Positions 11,931 to 23,771 of a stretch of DNA of 64,000 nt are shown one piece after another; position 1 is the stretch's first letter, and each line of letters opens with the position of its first letter. Below the pieces are notes generated by a model. The model was not told where the DNA came from. It made no database searches and saw nothing but the letters and a program-made list of their open reading frames with translations. This DNA comes from Scatophagus argus (Eukaryota > Chordata > Actinopteri > Scatophagidae), in assembly GCF_020382885.2 (NCBI RefSeq), contig NC_058508.1, forward strand, positions 10,577,917-10,641,916. The letters are read 5' to 3'. The translations under genes and the position numbers were made by a program.

Positions 11931-13321
11931 ACCTCCAAACTTGCAAGGATTGTTGCATTGAAGTCTAGCATAAGGTTACATATAGCAACAGCTTTAAAAC
12001 AACTGATCTGTTTAGCAGAGAAGTGCCACATAGAGTCATTTGATCATTTGTCCTTTAAGCTGCCCTGAAATTCTGTGTGTTTTCTTGGATTTTGTCCAGA
12101 CTTTGTATTAAAGCATGTTCTTTTATGATAAACATGGACTTCTGTGATTATGTCAACATCTTACACAAACAAACCATCAACTCCACATAAATTCACTGTA
12201 ACAAAACATTCAGACCAACTGGCCATGAACTGGCACATGAAAATTACTCATCATCCATGAGAAACATAAACTGAACCCACATCACACGTCCTCACAACAA
12301 CTAAACTGCTGTTGTCATCTCTGTAAAAGAGTTTGGAAGGCAGACTGGAGCCTTTGTTCTGCATATTTTCTTCATATGAATTCTTATGACAAGCAGGTAG
12401 TAGGAAGCAGTTTTAAAATATTTGGCAGGACGTCTTCAAGTATTCATCTGAGTTTCTTTCATAAAAATATTATAATAAGCCATTTTTGCCAGTAGAGGTC
12501 GCCATTGCTACATTAATGCAAGTGACTGGAGACTTGAGGATGCCGTATCACTCACTGGTGACAAAATTTGAGTGACTTTTGATTCTTTTAACCTTAGATT
12601 ATTGCCAGATGTAATTGTTCCTGAGAACCACAACCCACAAATGGTTTGTCATCAAACTGTCAATTGAACAAGCTGAACTGAGTTTCACGGTTCTGCAATT
12701 GTAAGCTTGCTGTGTAACTGTAAGTGTGTGCTTGTCTGTCATTGAACAGTCAGACATTTTGTTAATCCGCACTTTCCTTCCTTTTGGAGTCCTCTCACAC
12801 CATATTCACAGATGTGTTTTCAGTGTTCAACAGTGCAACATGCAACAAATTTACAGCCTGCAACAGATACGAACTCCAGAGCTTAAAGTTGTCAGAATCA
12901 GAATCACAATTCCTTTATTTATTCTTCTTTCTTACAGACATTGCAATTTGCAATATTCCCAACCAAGGAAATGAAAATGAAAAGTTTTAACATATTTGGA
13001 AGGACGTCTTCAAGTATTCATCTTAAATGTCTTGAATAAATCAAATATAATAATAAACTTTTGCCAGTAGATGTCACCATTGCTACGTTAATGCAAGTGG
13101 CTGGAGACTTGAAGATAGCATATCACTCACTGGTGAAAAAATTGAAGTGACTTTTGAATCTGTCGGTCAGTTATGATGTCAGTGGTTTCAGTGTTTGTGT
13201 CCACATTGTCTGACCTTTCTCTGCCTTCAGCTGGAGTCTGGTTAAACCCGTTTTATCCGTTCTTTGACAGTTTTGAAATGGTATCGATGTTCAATAATTA
13301 AGGGAATGAAATACTGTGATC

Positions 13322-13560
13322 AAAAAAAAATCCGTCTTTTGGAATCAATGGCTTGTAAAAAGGATACACAAACTAAGTGATCTGTGTGTGGATGGAGTGC
13401 TCTTGTCGTTTGCTGATGCTATGCAAAAATATAATTTGGAATATGAAGATAATTTTTGGAAATATTTACAAATAAGAGACTGTATCACAAAGGGTAAATT
13501 TAATCACAACAAGAATACACTGCTTGACTGCAACAAGTTGAAAAGTAAGCAACAACAATA
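13322..13560 (+). mobile_element. L1-type LINE ORF2 fragment (copy a), truncated
   Basis: Short fragment of the same L1-type ORF2 seen in three longer copies; it starts inside SVFWNQWLVK and ends KSKQQQ. The 5' edge lies in an A-run and coincides with the spacer switch. Too short for any catalytic domain. Confidence 0.7.
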
Positions 13561-13584
13561 ATTTTCACCATGATAAAAACAACT

Positions 13585-13949
13585 GGGGCGGCACGGTGGT
13601 GCAGTGGTTAGCACTGTTGCCTCATAGCAAGAGGGTTCCAGGTTCAAATCCCGGTCTGGGCCCTTCTATGTGGAGTTTGCATGTTCTCCCTGTGCCTGTG
13701 TGGGTTTTCTCCGGGTACTCCGGCTTCCTCCCACAACACCAAAAACATGCACGTTAGGTTAATTGGCTACTCTAAATTGCCCCTAGGTGTGAATGTGAGA
13801 GTGTGTGGTTGTTTGTCTTTATGTGTTGGCCCTGCGATTGACTGGCGACCAGTCCAGGGTGTACCCTGCCTTTCGCCCGTAGTCAGCTGGGATAGGCTCC
13901 AGCTCCCCCGCGACCCTGACGGATAAGCGGTATAGAAAATGGATGGATG
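13585..13949 (+). mobile_element. tRNA-derived SINE with (GGAT)n tail
   Basis: A tRNA-like head has pol III A box (TGGTGCAGTGG) and B box (GGTTCAAATCC); the tail ends GGATAAGCGGTATAGAAAAT plus GGAT repeats, a form common to fish SINEs with RTE-like 3' ends. It is bounded by a perfect 13-bp target duplication GATAAAAACAACT (13572-13584 and 13950-13962). The empty site CACCATGATAAAAACAACTG is present at about 19345, 28198 and 34878, so this is a recent, unit-specific insertion. Confidence 0.88.
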
Positions 13950-14680
13950 GATAAAAACAACTGAAAATAACTAAATAATACATATGGATGTACAGTAATG
14001 GAGTGAATAGAAGTACTTCCAGTCATCAAATTGAATTTTGAAAAAAATGGTGACTGTGAAGAAGATAAAGAAGAAATATGTTAAAACAAAAACATATTAT
14101 CTGATCTATTATCTGTTCTTTTGAGCTCTTGTTGAGCCTAATGTGCTCACATACTGAAATGTGCCAGAACTTTCAATCAGACACAATTTGTGTGTGTGTG
14201 CGTGTGTATGTATGACGATGATTTGAAGAGAGAAAAAAAGTTTATGTGTGAGATGTATGATGACCTTTCCTTTCTTTCTTTCATTCATCAAGATTCATTA
14301 ATGTGTGTGTGTGTGTGTATGGGTACTGTTGAAAATGTGGATACTGCCAGTTCCTTAGAACAGTGCCAGATGTAGTTGTTCCTGAGAAGAAGGAACCAGA
14401 AATGCTTTGTCAACAAATGGTCAAACAATCAAGCTGATCTAACTTTCACCATACCGTCGCCACTGTATTGTGTAATTGTTAGTGTGTGCTTGTCTGTCAT
14501 TGAAATTCATGTAAAATAAAATGTTTTGTTAATCCGCACTTTGCTTCATTTTGGAGTCCTCTCACACTGTGTTCACAGATGTGTTTTCAGTGTTCAACTA
14601 ACACTCAAAGCCACAGCCAAATCAACTTAATAATCTTATTTTAAATGTATTTATAACAAGTGACAAACCCAAACCGCAGA

Positions 14681-14891
14681 AGTCCTTCACTAGAGAAAGG
14701 GTGGATCATTACAATAACTTCACACTTGGACTGATTGGTTGATGGTTATCATTGGCCTGATTGACCCAAGTTGAAGCCTCCGCCCACACTGTACACACAC
14801 TGTATATATTCTCCTGTCAGGGTGCAGTGAGGAAAGGTCCTGCAGCTTGTCACTTCTTCTCATCTGTACCTGATTGACTACGCTTGCCAAG
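14681..14891 (+). promoter_or_regulatory. Promoter and 5'UTR of galectin copy 4
   Basis: Inverted CCAAT boxes, CCGCCCACAC box and TATATAT at 14803-14809 are kept. About 20 bp present in the other promoters between the second CCAAT box and CACCCAAG is deleted here (tggcctgattgacccaag), moving the CCAAT boxes closer to the TATA box. Confidence 0.68.
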
Positions 14892-16503
14892 ATGGTGAAA
14901 GTAAGCATAATTTTACAATGTTGTGCTCCTGGTGTGCTTTTTATTCTCTGTATGTTATGACTCAGATGAACGAACAGCATGCGTTTGTATTTTAAAAGTG
15001 ACTGCTAGCTGACATGTACATTCTGTTTGACCATGTTTTGCATTTTCTAAGGATGGAGTAAGGTTTGGACAGTTGGCTGAGGCTACTGCTGATGCTGTTT
15101 TGTGCCTGAAACTGCAATAATAATCGTATCTAGTAAAATCTTGTAGTATTTCCAGACAATAACACACTGTATCACCACCACACCCACCACCCGTCTTTAT
15201 CTGCACAGGATATGATCATAAAGACCATGTCCTTTAAGGTCTGGCAGACCCTGACCATTGTTGGTGTCCCCAAGGCTGGGATATCAGAGTAAGTACGAAT
15301 GTAAAATGCTATCTTGATATTTTGAAATAAGTACATCACAAGAAAGCTAAAATAATTTGTGTCTTCCTGGTTTTTCTTTGCATTCAGGTCTCATTAACAG
15401 TATTTTATATCTGTTTTCCACAAACAAATCCCTTGGTTGTATTTCAGAATGCTATTCCTTTGTTTAGACATTCTGATGTCTTATCTGTTAATGAAATTAA
15501 AATGAGATCAGGACCGAGTATATTCTATAGATGTCTGTATAAGGTACGACATGGTAGCTGACATGACATGTGGATGTTTAGCAAGTAAAGTCACAAGGCT
15601 GAAACCTTGCTGCCTCCAAGTGTTTTCATTGATATTAGGAAAAAGATTCATTTTTCATTTTAGTATCATTTCTACATTTTTACATCGCAGAACCTTTTTG
15701 TGCTTGTTTCATTTGCACAGCTAAGGTTGTATGTGTAAAAATCTAATAAATCTTGTTGTTACAATGGCCTGCAGTTTTAAAGTGAATATTTGCCCAGACG
15801 AAAAGGATATTGCTATGCATATCAACCCTCGTTTTGACGGCTACTCTCCAAACAATGTGGTGGTCTGCAACTCTTACCAGGGAGGCAACTGGGATGAGGA
15901 AGTCCGTGGGAGTAGCTTTCCTTTCGAATACGAAAAGGAGTTCATGGTGAGAAACTCTGTGTGTGTATATTTTCGCCCTGCGTCAACGTCTTCAGCCATA
16001 CACTGTGTCTCTGTCTTTCTGTTAGTGACCTCTGGTGGAAAATGTATGCCATTATGCCTCTAATACCTTCACTGTTATCATTTGAGAACTGGTTTATAGG
16101 CTCACAGAGGTCTGTGAGAACAATATCTGTGCATGAGTCGTTAGACGAGATATTTTCAGGTGTTTGTAATGATAATACACAGCATATAAGAGCTAATTTT
16201 AATTAAATCACCATGTCACATATTACATAGAGCTCAGAAGGTGTGTCAACTTTGATATGTCTGCTTTATCAAAGAACAGAGTAGAAGTTCAATATGTAAT
16301 GTTATTTTCTGCCAATTCTTCCCTTTTCTCCCTGTCTCTCGCACACTTCCTGCCAGATGATCATTAAATTCACCCCTGCAGAGTTCCAGGTGACTTTACC
16401 AGATGGCTCTAAAATCCACTTCCCCAACCGCTTCGGTGCGGGGAGGTACCCGGTCATCAAATTTGAAAAGGATGTTTGCATCAGTCGAGTTGAAATCAGT
16501 TAA
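14892..16503 (+). CDS. Galectin copy 4 (proto-type, galectin-2/congerin-like)
   Basis: Exons 14892-14900, 15209-15288, 15775-15946 and 16357-16503; 135 residues. The complete galectin binding set is present, including Arg74 (NWDEEVRG). Distinguishing changes are Asp4, Cys36, Lys40, Ile42, Asn68, Met87 at the end of exon 3 (EFM instead of EFK), and VIKFEKD in exon 4. Intron 1 lacks several bases found in copies 2 and 3, but both splice sites are consensus. The poly(A) signal ATTAAA at 16650-16655 follows a 3'UTR shortened by a deletion near 16590. Likely a functional galactoside-binding lectin; family call firm. Confidence 0.93.
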
Positions 16504-16978
16504 ACCTCCAAACTTGCAAGGATTGTTGCATTGAAGTCTAGCATAAGGTTACATATAGCCACAGCTTTTAAACAACTTAGCTGTTTAGCTGTTTTCCTCC
16601 AGACTTTCCTGATTTGTAACTGAGCATAATGCTTGCCTTTGCAACATGTATTAAAGCATGTTCTTTCATGATAAACATGGACTTCTGTGATTATGTCAAC
16701 ATCTTACACAAACAAACCATCAACTCCACATAAATTCACTGTAACAAAACATTCAGATCAACTGGCCATGAACTGGCACATGAAAATTACTCATCATCCA
16801 TGAGAAACATAAACTGAACCCACATCACACGTCCTCACAACAACTAAACCGCTGTTTACATCTCTATTAAAGAGGTTTGGAAGGCAGACTGCAGCCTTTT
16901 TTCAGCATAGTTTCTTCTTACGAATTCTTATGACAAACAGGTCCTAGTAAGCAGTTTTAACAGGTTTAGCAGGAAGTA

Positions 16979-17505
16979 CCGTTTTTTCCAGACTATAAGC
17001 CGCTACCTTTTTCCCACGCCTTGAACTCTGCGGCCTAAACAACGATGCGGCTATTCTATAGATTTTTACGGGCTAACGGCCTGGTGATGCGAAGAGGAAG
17101 GCGCTAGTTTTAAGCGTAACTTTTAACAGTCATTTTGCGTGTCACGCACATACCGTCATCATGGAAAACACTCGAAGAAATGCATATGATGCAGCTTTTA
17201 AGTTAAAAACAATCGAACTGGCTGTCCAAGAAGGAAATAGAGCTGCTGCACGTAAGCTTGGCGTAAATGATGAGACGTTGGAGACGGCAGCGTGAAGAAC
17301 TGACGGAATGCAAAAAGACGACAAAAGCTTTCAGAGGTAATAAAAGCAGATGGTCCAGACTTGAAAACGTATGTCATGTTACAATGTGGACACCTGCGGC
17401 TTATAGTCAAGTGCGGCCTATATATATGTACAAATATTATTATGATTATTTAATTTGGTGGGTTCGGCTTATACTCAGGTGCGTTCTATAGTCCGGAAAA
17501 TACGG
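16979..17505 (+). mobile_element. pogo-type (Tc1/mariner superfamily) DNA transposon, internally deleted
   Basis: A 527-bp element flanked by TA (16977-16978 and 17506-17507). The terminal inverted repeats pair CCGTTTTTTCCAGACTATA at the left with the complement of TATAGTCCGGAAAATACGG at the right. It encodes the start of a pogo/CENP-B-like helix-turn-helix transposase from 17161: MENTRRNAYDAAFKLKTIEL, then AARKLGVND; a small deletion then shifts frame, so WRRQREELTECKKTTKAFRG continues in another frame. The DDE catalytic domain is gone, making it non-autonomous. Confidence 0.82.
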
Positions 17506-17768
17506 TATTCATTGGAATTTCTTTCATAAATAAAATCACAATAATCCATTTTGCCAGTAGGTGTCGCTATTGCTACATTAATGCAAGTGACTGGAGACTT
17601 GAGGATGGTGTATGACTCACTGGTGAGAAATTTGAAGTGACTTTTGAATCTGCTGATCAGTTATGATCTCAGTGGAGTGTTTGTGTCCACATTATCTGAC
17701 CTTTCTCTGCCATCAGCTGAGGTCAACACTCATGATTCCATATTGATTAAACCTACTCCATTCTTCTT

Positions 17769-17819
17769 GAATTTCCCTCGGGATCAATAAAGTATCTATC
17801 TATCTGTCTATCTCTATCT
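17769..17819 (+). mobile_element. Retroelement 3' tail with (ATCT)n
   Basis: GAATTTCCCTCGGGATCAAT, AAAGT, then ATCT repeats: a 5'-truncated non-LTR retrotransposon tail. Family assignment beyond this is not possible from 50 bp. Confidence 0.6.
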
Positions 17820-18249
17820 TGACAGTTTTGACACTTTGCAATAATGGAGTGAATGGAAGTGCTTCCTGTTATCAAAAATTGAATTATGAAAAACATGGTG
17901 ACTGTGAAGAAGACAATATTTTAAACAAAAATCATATCGTCTGATCGTTCATTTGAGCTCTTGCTGAGCCTAATGTGCTCTGCTTGCACTTAAATGTGCC
18001 AGTAGTTTCAAACAGACACAATTTGTGTGTGTATTTGTGTATGTGTGTGTATGTATGAACATTGTGTGTGATGATGGTTTGAGGAGAGAACATTTTTCAT
18101 ATGAGAACAAGTTCTAATGTAGTAATGTAGGATGACATTTTCTTTATTTATTTTGTTAGGATTCACATGATGATGATTTGAAGAGAGAAAAAAAGTTTAT
18201 GTGTGAGATGTATGATGACCTTCTTTCTTTCATTCATCAATATTCGTTA

Positions 18250-18263
18250 ATGTGTGTGTGTGT

Positions 18264-18295
<32 letters not shown>

Positions 18296-18326
18296 GGGCG
18301 CGGGGGGGGGGGGGGGGGGCGCGGGG
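18250..18326 (+). repeat. (TG)n followed by long G-runs
   Basis: TG repeats lead into 31 consecutive G (18264-18294), TGGGCGC, then 18 more G (18302-18319). Homologous positions in other units contain only TG repeats. Confidence 0.9.
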
Positions 18327-18431
18327 GTGTACTGTTGATAACGTGGATACTGCCAGTTCCTTAGAATATTTCCAGGTGTGGTTGTTCCTGAGAAGAAGGA
18401 ACCAGAAATGCTTTGTCAACAGATTTGTCAA

Positions 18432-19340
18432 TAGGTTATACATGTCATTCTGGGGTTATCACTTCATATGGCTTCAAATTTATACCTTCAGGTATGAAAT
18501 ATCTAGGCATTCAACTAAATGTAAATCTGGTTGAAATAATGCTCTCGAATATGGAACCACTCCTCCAGAAAATAAAAATGAACTTGGATAAATGGGGAAA
18601 GTTGAAGCTCACACTGTGGGGAAAAATTAATGTCATTAATATGGTGGTTGCACCACAATTCAACTATGTTTCCATGATGTTATCAGTCAATATAGTGCCA
18701 CAACTTTTTAAACATTATGATAGAATTATCAAAGACTTTTTTATGGGATAAAATGAGACCAAGGATTAATATTAAAAAGATGTGGTCACCAAAGGAAATA
18801 GAAGGTATGGGTGTACCTAATGTAAGATTATATAATCTGTCATTTGAAATGTCTAGGTTGAGAAAACATTGGAAGGGTCAGGAGCTGAGTTGGATCAAAA
18901 CTGAAAGGGACCTAACTAGTCCGTTTGAACCTCTGGATGTCCCCTCACATGGTGTAACAACTTCTGGACATAATTATTTTTCAAACCCAGTGCTTTCTTA
19001 TTCTAAAGCAGTTTGGAGAGAAATTCATAAGATCTATAGTATTTCACACTTAAGACAACCTTATGCCTCTCTGTGGCACAACCCAGCTATACGTATTGGG
19101 AAAAAATCTGTCTTTTGGAATCAATGGCTTGTAAAAGGGATACACAAACTAAGTGATCTGTGTGTGGATGGAGTGCTCTTGTCGTTTGCTGATGCTATGC
19201 AAAAATATAATTTGGAATATGAAGATAATTTTTAGAAATATTTACAAATAAGAGACTGTATCACAAAGGGTCAATTTAATCACAACAAGAATACACTGCT
19301 TGATTGCAACAAGTTGAAAAGTAAGCAACAACAATAATTT
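18432..19340 (+). mobile_element. L1-type LINE ORF2 fragment (copy b), frameshifted
   Basis: About 900 bp encoding the segment after the reverse-transcriptase palm in L1/Tx1-type elements: KYLGIQL, then W-K-L-W-GKINVIKM-like sequence, then FLWDKMRPRI and GMGVP. Relative to copies c and d it has an extra T in a T-run near 18740 that shifts frame, and TGG to TAG at 19233-19235. No YxDD catalytic motif is included, so it is a dead 5'-truncated element. Confidence 0.75.
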
Positions 19341-20020
19341 TCACCATGATAAAAACAACTGAAAATAACTAAATAATACATATGGATGTACAATAATGGA
19401 GTGAATAGAAGTATTTCCTGTCATCAAGTTGAATTTTGAAAAAAATGGTGACTGTGAAGAAGACAGAGAAGAAATATGTTAAAACAAAAACATATTATCT
19501 GATTGTTCTTTTGAGCTCTTGGTGAGCCTAATGTGCTCACATACTGAAATGTGCCAGAACTTTCAATCAGACACAATTTGTGTGTGTGTGCGTGTGTATG
19601 TATGATGATGATTTGAAGAGAGAAAAAAAGTTTATGTGTGAGATGTATGATGACCTTCTTTCTTTCATTCATCAAGATTCATTAATGTGTGTGTGTGTGT
19701 GTGTGTATGGGTACTGTTGAAAATGTGGATACTGCCAGTTCCTTAGAACAGTGCCAGATGTAATTGTTCCTGAGAAGAAGGAACCAGAAATGCTTTGTCG
19801 ACAAATGGTCAAACAATCAAGCTGATCTAACTTTCACCATACCGTCGCCACTGTATTGTGTAATTGTAAGTGTGTGCTTGTCTGTCATTGAACTTTGAAC
19901 CATTGAACTTTGAACGGATGTGTTTTCAGTGTTCAACTAACACTCAAAGCAACAGCCAAATCAACTTAATAATCTTGTTTTAAATGTATTTATAAGAAGT
20001 GACAAACCCAAACCGCAGAA

Positions 20021-20250
20021 GTCCTTCACTAAAGAAACGGTGGATCATTCCAATAACTTCACACTTGGACTGATTGGTTGATGGTTATCATTGGCCTGAT
20101 TGTTTTCGTTGATTGAAATGTCACCCAAGTTGAAGCCTTCACCCACACTGCACACACACTGTATATATTCTCCTGTCAGGGTGCAGTGAGGAAAGGTCCT
20201 GCAGCTTGTCACTTCTTCTCAGCTGTACCTGACTGACCACGCTTGCCAAG
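20021..20250 (+). promoter_or_regulatory. Promoter and 5'UTR of galectin copy 5
   Basis: Both inverted CCAAT boxes and TATATAT (20162-20168) are present. The GC-type CCGCCCACACT of copies 2-4 reads TCACCCACACT here, so the core changes from a GC box to a CACCC box, a change shared with copies 7 and 8. Confidence 0.68.
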
Positions 20251-21683
20251 ATGGTGAAAGTAAGTATAATTTTGACAATAATATTGTGCTCCCGTTGTGC
20301 TTTTTATTCTCTGTATGTTATGACTCAGATGAACGAACAGCATGCGTTTGTATTTTAAAGGTGAAACTGACTGCTAGTTGACATGTACATTCTGTTTGAC
20401 CATGTTTTGTATTTTCTAAGGATGGAGTAAGGTTTGGACAGTTGGCTGAGGCTACTGCTGATGCTGTTTTGTGCCTGAAACTGCAATAATAATTGTATCT
20501 AGTAAAATCTTAAAGTATTTCCAGACAATAACACACTGTATCACCACCACACCCACCACCCGTCTTTATCTGCACAGGGTATGATCATAAAGACCATGTC
20601 CTTTAAGGTCTGGCAGACCCTGACCATTGTTGGTGTTCCCAAGGCTGGGATATCAGAGTAAGTACAAATGTAAAATGCTATCTTGATATTTTGAAATAAG
20701 TACATCACAAGAAAGCTAAAATAGTTTGTGTCTTCCTGGATTTTTTTTTGCAATCGGATCTCATTAACAGTATTTTATATCTGTTTTCCAAAAACAAATC
20801 CCTTGGTTGTATTTCAGAATGCTATTCCTTTGTTTAGACATTTGGATGTCTTATCCGTTAATGAAATTATAATGAGATCAGGACCGAATATATTCTATAG
20901 ATTTCTGTATAAGGTAAGACATGGTAGCTGACATGACATGTGGATGTTCTGCAGTTTTAAAGTGAATATTTGCCCAGACGAAGAGGATGTTGCTATGCAT
21001 ATCAACCCTCGTTTTGACGGCTACTCTCCAAACAATGTGGTGGTCTGCAACTCTTACCAGGGAGGCAAATGGGATGAGGAAGTCTGTGGGAGTAGCTTTC
21101 CTTTCGAATATGAAAAGGAGTTCAAGGTGAGAAACCCTGTGTGTGTATATTTTCGCCCTGCGTCAACGTCTTCAGCCATACACTGTGGCTCTGTCTTTCT
21201 GTTAGTGACCTCTGGTGGAAAATGTATGCCATTATGCCTCTAATACCTTCACTGTTGTCATTTGAGAACCGGTTTATAGGCTCACAGAGGTCTGTGAGAA
21301 CAATATCTGTGCATGAGTCGTTAGACGAGATATTTTCAGGTGTTTGTAATGATAATACAAAGCATGAAAGAGCTAATGTTAATTAAATCACCATGTCACA
21401 TATTACATAGAGCTCAGAAGGTGTGTCAACTTTGATATGTCTGCTTTATCAAAGAACAGAGTAGAAGTTCAATATGTCATATTATTTTCTGCCAATTCTT
21501 CCCTTTTCTCCCTGTCTCTCGCACACTTCCTGCCAGATGATCATTAAATTCACCCCTGCAGAATTCCAGGTGACTTTACCAGATGGCTCTAAAATCCACT
21601 TCCCCAACCGCTTCGGTGCAGAGAGGTACCCCGTCATCAACTTTAAAGAGGATGTTTGCATCAGTCGAGTTGAAATCAGTTAA
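20251..21683 (+). CDS. Galectin copy 5 (proto-type, galectin-2/congerin-like)
   Basis: Exons 20251-20259, 20578-20657, 20955-21126 and 21537-21683; 135 residues. His45, Asn47, Arg49, Asn62, Trp69 and Glu72 are kept; Arg74 is Cys (WDEEVCG, codon TGT) and Gly36 is Cys. Exon 4 matches copy 2 at the protein level (GAERYPVINFKED) except for Pro versus Ser at residue 102. Intron 2 (297 nt) carries the same deletion as copy 1, leaving a CTGAC branch-like motif and TTCTGCAG acceptor but little polypyrimidine tract. Poly(A) signal ATTAAA at 21900-21905, only 88 bp before the copy 6 start codon. The features it shares point to different sister copies in different segments, suggesting conversion. Confidence 0.92.
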
Positions 21684-21992
21684 ACCTCCAAACTTGCAAG
21701 GATTGTTGCATTGAAGTCTAGCATAAGGTTACATATAGCCACAGCTTTTAAACAACTGAGCTGTTTAGCAGAGAAGTGCCACATAGAGTCATTTGATCAT
21801 TTGTTCTTTAAGCTGCCTTGAAATTCTGTGTGTTTTCTTGTATTTCCTCCAGACTTTCCTGATTTATAACTGAGCATAATGCTTGCCTTTGCAACATGTA
21901 TTAAAGCATGTTCTTTCATGATAAACATGGACTTCTGTGATTATGTCAACATCTTACACAAACAAACATCAACTCGCTCAACGCTTGCCAAG

Positions 21993-23771
21993 ATGAACAG
22001 AGTGAGTCTAATTTTGACAACAGTATTGTGCTCCTGCTTGTTTTTTATTCTCTCTATGTCTCTAAGATGGACAAGCAGTATGAGCTCGTATGTTAAAAGT
22101 GAGTCTGACATCTGATTGACATGTAAATTCTGTGGATGAGGCAAAGGTTGGAGAGTTTGCCAGGGCTACTGCTGATGCTGTTTTGTGCTTGATGGCTTGA
22201 AGCTGCAATAATAAGCTGCAATAATAATATGTAGTATTTGTAGTATTTTCACACAATAAGGCACTGTATCCACCCCCATCACCTCTTTCCTCACAGGATT
22301 TGATCATAAAAAACATGCCTTTTAAGGCTGAGCAGAAGTTGACCGTTGTTGGAGTGGTCAATTCTGATGCCGCTGGGTAAGTGCTAACATAAAAAACTAT
22401 CTTGATATTTTTGAAATTAGTTCATCACAATAAAACTCAGATAGTTTGCGCCTTCCAGATTCTTTTCGGCGTTCAGGTCACGTTGACAATATTTTCCATC
22501 TGTTTTCAACAAACAAGTGTCATGTTTGTTTCACATAAAGCTATTCTTTTGTTCAGATATTTGGATGTTTCATCGGTTAAAGAAACTTTAATGAGATTAG
22601 GACTGAATATATTATATTGATGTCTGTATAAGGTATGACATGGTAGCTGACATGACGTGTGGTTCTTTAGCAAGTGAAGTCATGAGGCTGAAACCTTGTT
22701 CCCTCCAGCTGTTTTACTGAAATCATGACAAAGGTTCACTTTTCCTTTCAGTGTACTTTCTCCTGTTTAGCTACATCACAGTAGGTGGCTGAGGCTTCCA
22801 GAGCACAACAAATGAAACACATTCTTTGTTTCGTATTCTTCTTTATCAGTTTTTGGTTTTCATTCCATTTTCTGTGTGGAATACCATAACTGGACCCAAC
22901 ACGAGGGCCATTCTTTACATCCATGTATAATTAGTTATAGTCAGTGACTATGTATAAACTTCCCCTGGATAATAGGAGGTCGATGAAGATAAGGTTTGCA
23001 GAGGGAAAGCAACCATGCTACTGCTGAAGCTGTGCATATCAAAATGTAATAAATCTCTCTGTCACATTGTGTTGCAGTTTTGAAGTGAATATCGGCCAAG
23101 ATGAACTGAATTATGCAATTCATATCAACCCTCGTTTTAACACCAAGGGAGATGTTAATAGGGTGATCTGCAACTCTTACCAGAACGGCATCTGGGGTGT
23201 CGAGGTTCGTGGGGGAGGCTTTCCTTTCCAACAGGGAAAGGAGTTCAAGGTGAGTGACCATATGTGTGTGTATTCTTGCCCTGCATTGATGTCTTCAGGC
23301 GTACAATGTGTCCCACGCCTATTACCTTCTGTTAGTGACCTCTGCTGGAAAATGTATGCCACTACACCTCTGGTAACTTCACTGTTATCATTTGAGCACC
23401 ACTTTATGGGCTCTCATAGGTCTGTGAGAACTATATCTGTGCATGTTTCATTAGATAAACTGTTTTAAGGTATTTATAATGATATGATACAGCATGTAAG
23501 AGCTGATTTTTACCTTTGAAATGTCTACTTTATCAAAGAATGGAACAGAAGTTCAAAATATAACATCACTTTCTACATTTTCTTCCTTTCTCTCTCTGTC
23601 TCTTCCACACATGCTACCATCCAGATCATGGTTACATTCACCTGTACAGAGTTCAAGGTGACCCTATCAGATGGCTCTGAAATCCTCTTCCCCAACCGCA
23701 TAGGTGCGGATACATACTCCGTCATCAGCTTTCGTGGGGATGCTTGCCTCAAAAGAGTTGAGGTGGAGTAA
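21993..23771 (+). CDS. Galectin copy 6, divergent paralogue without the array promoter
   Basis: Exons 21993-22001 (MNR), 22297-22376, 23078-23249 and 23625-23771; 135 residues, same exon sizes and phases as the others. It is clearly the oldest lineage: exon 3 differs from copy 1 at about 47 of 172 positions by hand count, roughly 40 of them amino-acid changing. The full binding set is kept: HINPRF, VICNS, Trp69, Glu72, Arg74 (WGVEVRG). Exon 4 opens IMVTFT and ends RVEVE. The start codon follows GCTTGCCAAG as in the other copies, but the TATA/CCAAT block is absent; upstream sequence is the 3' flank of copy 5 up to about 21975. Poly(A) signal ATTAAA at 24086-24091. The frame is intact, so it is coding-competent; transcription is uncertain. 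Confidence 0.87.

Larger units (their letters stand above)
11931..14680. repeat. Array spacer after copy 3
   Basis: 3'UTR of copy 3, two GGCAGGACGTCTTC modules, then an abrupt switch at about 13320 from spacer sequence (ACTGTGATCAAAA) to the middle of an L1 fragment, a SINE, and a module with (TG)n and ATGTATGACGATGATTTGAAG. Compared with neighbouring spacers the hairpin, (TG)n block and orphan intron piece are missing, consistent with a deletion at the switch point. Confidence 0.78.
16504..20020. repeat. Array spacer after copy 4
   Basis: 3'UTR, a complete but decayed pogo-type element (16979-17505), a short retroelement tail (17769-17819), a monomer with a run of 31 G (18264-18294), an L1 fragment (about 18432-19340), then a second copy of the TG/ATGATGATTTGAAGAG monomer leading to the copy 5 promoter. 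It contains no galectin exon. Confidence 0.78.

Noticed and set aside
13585-13680. tRNA-like A and B boxes suggesting a tRNA gene.
   Set aside because: The sequence continues into a SINE body and tail with a target duplication, and does not fold as a full tRNA cloverleaf.
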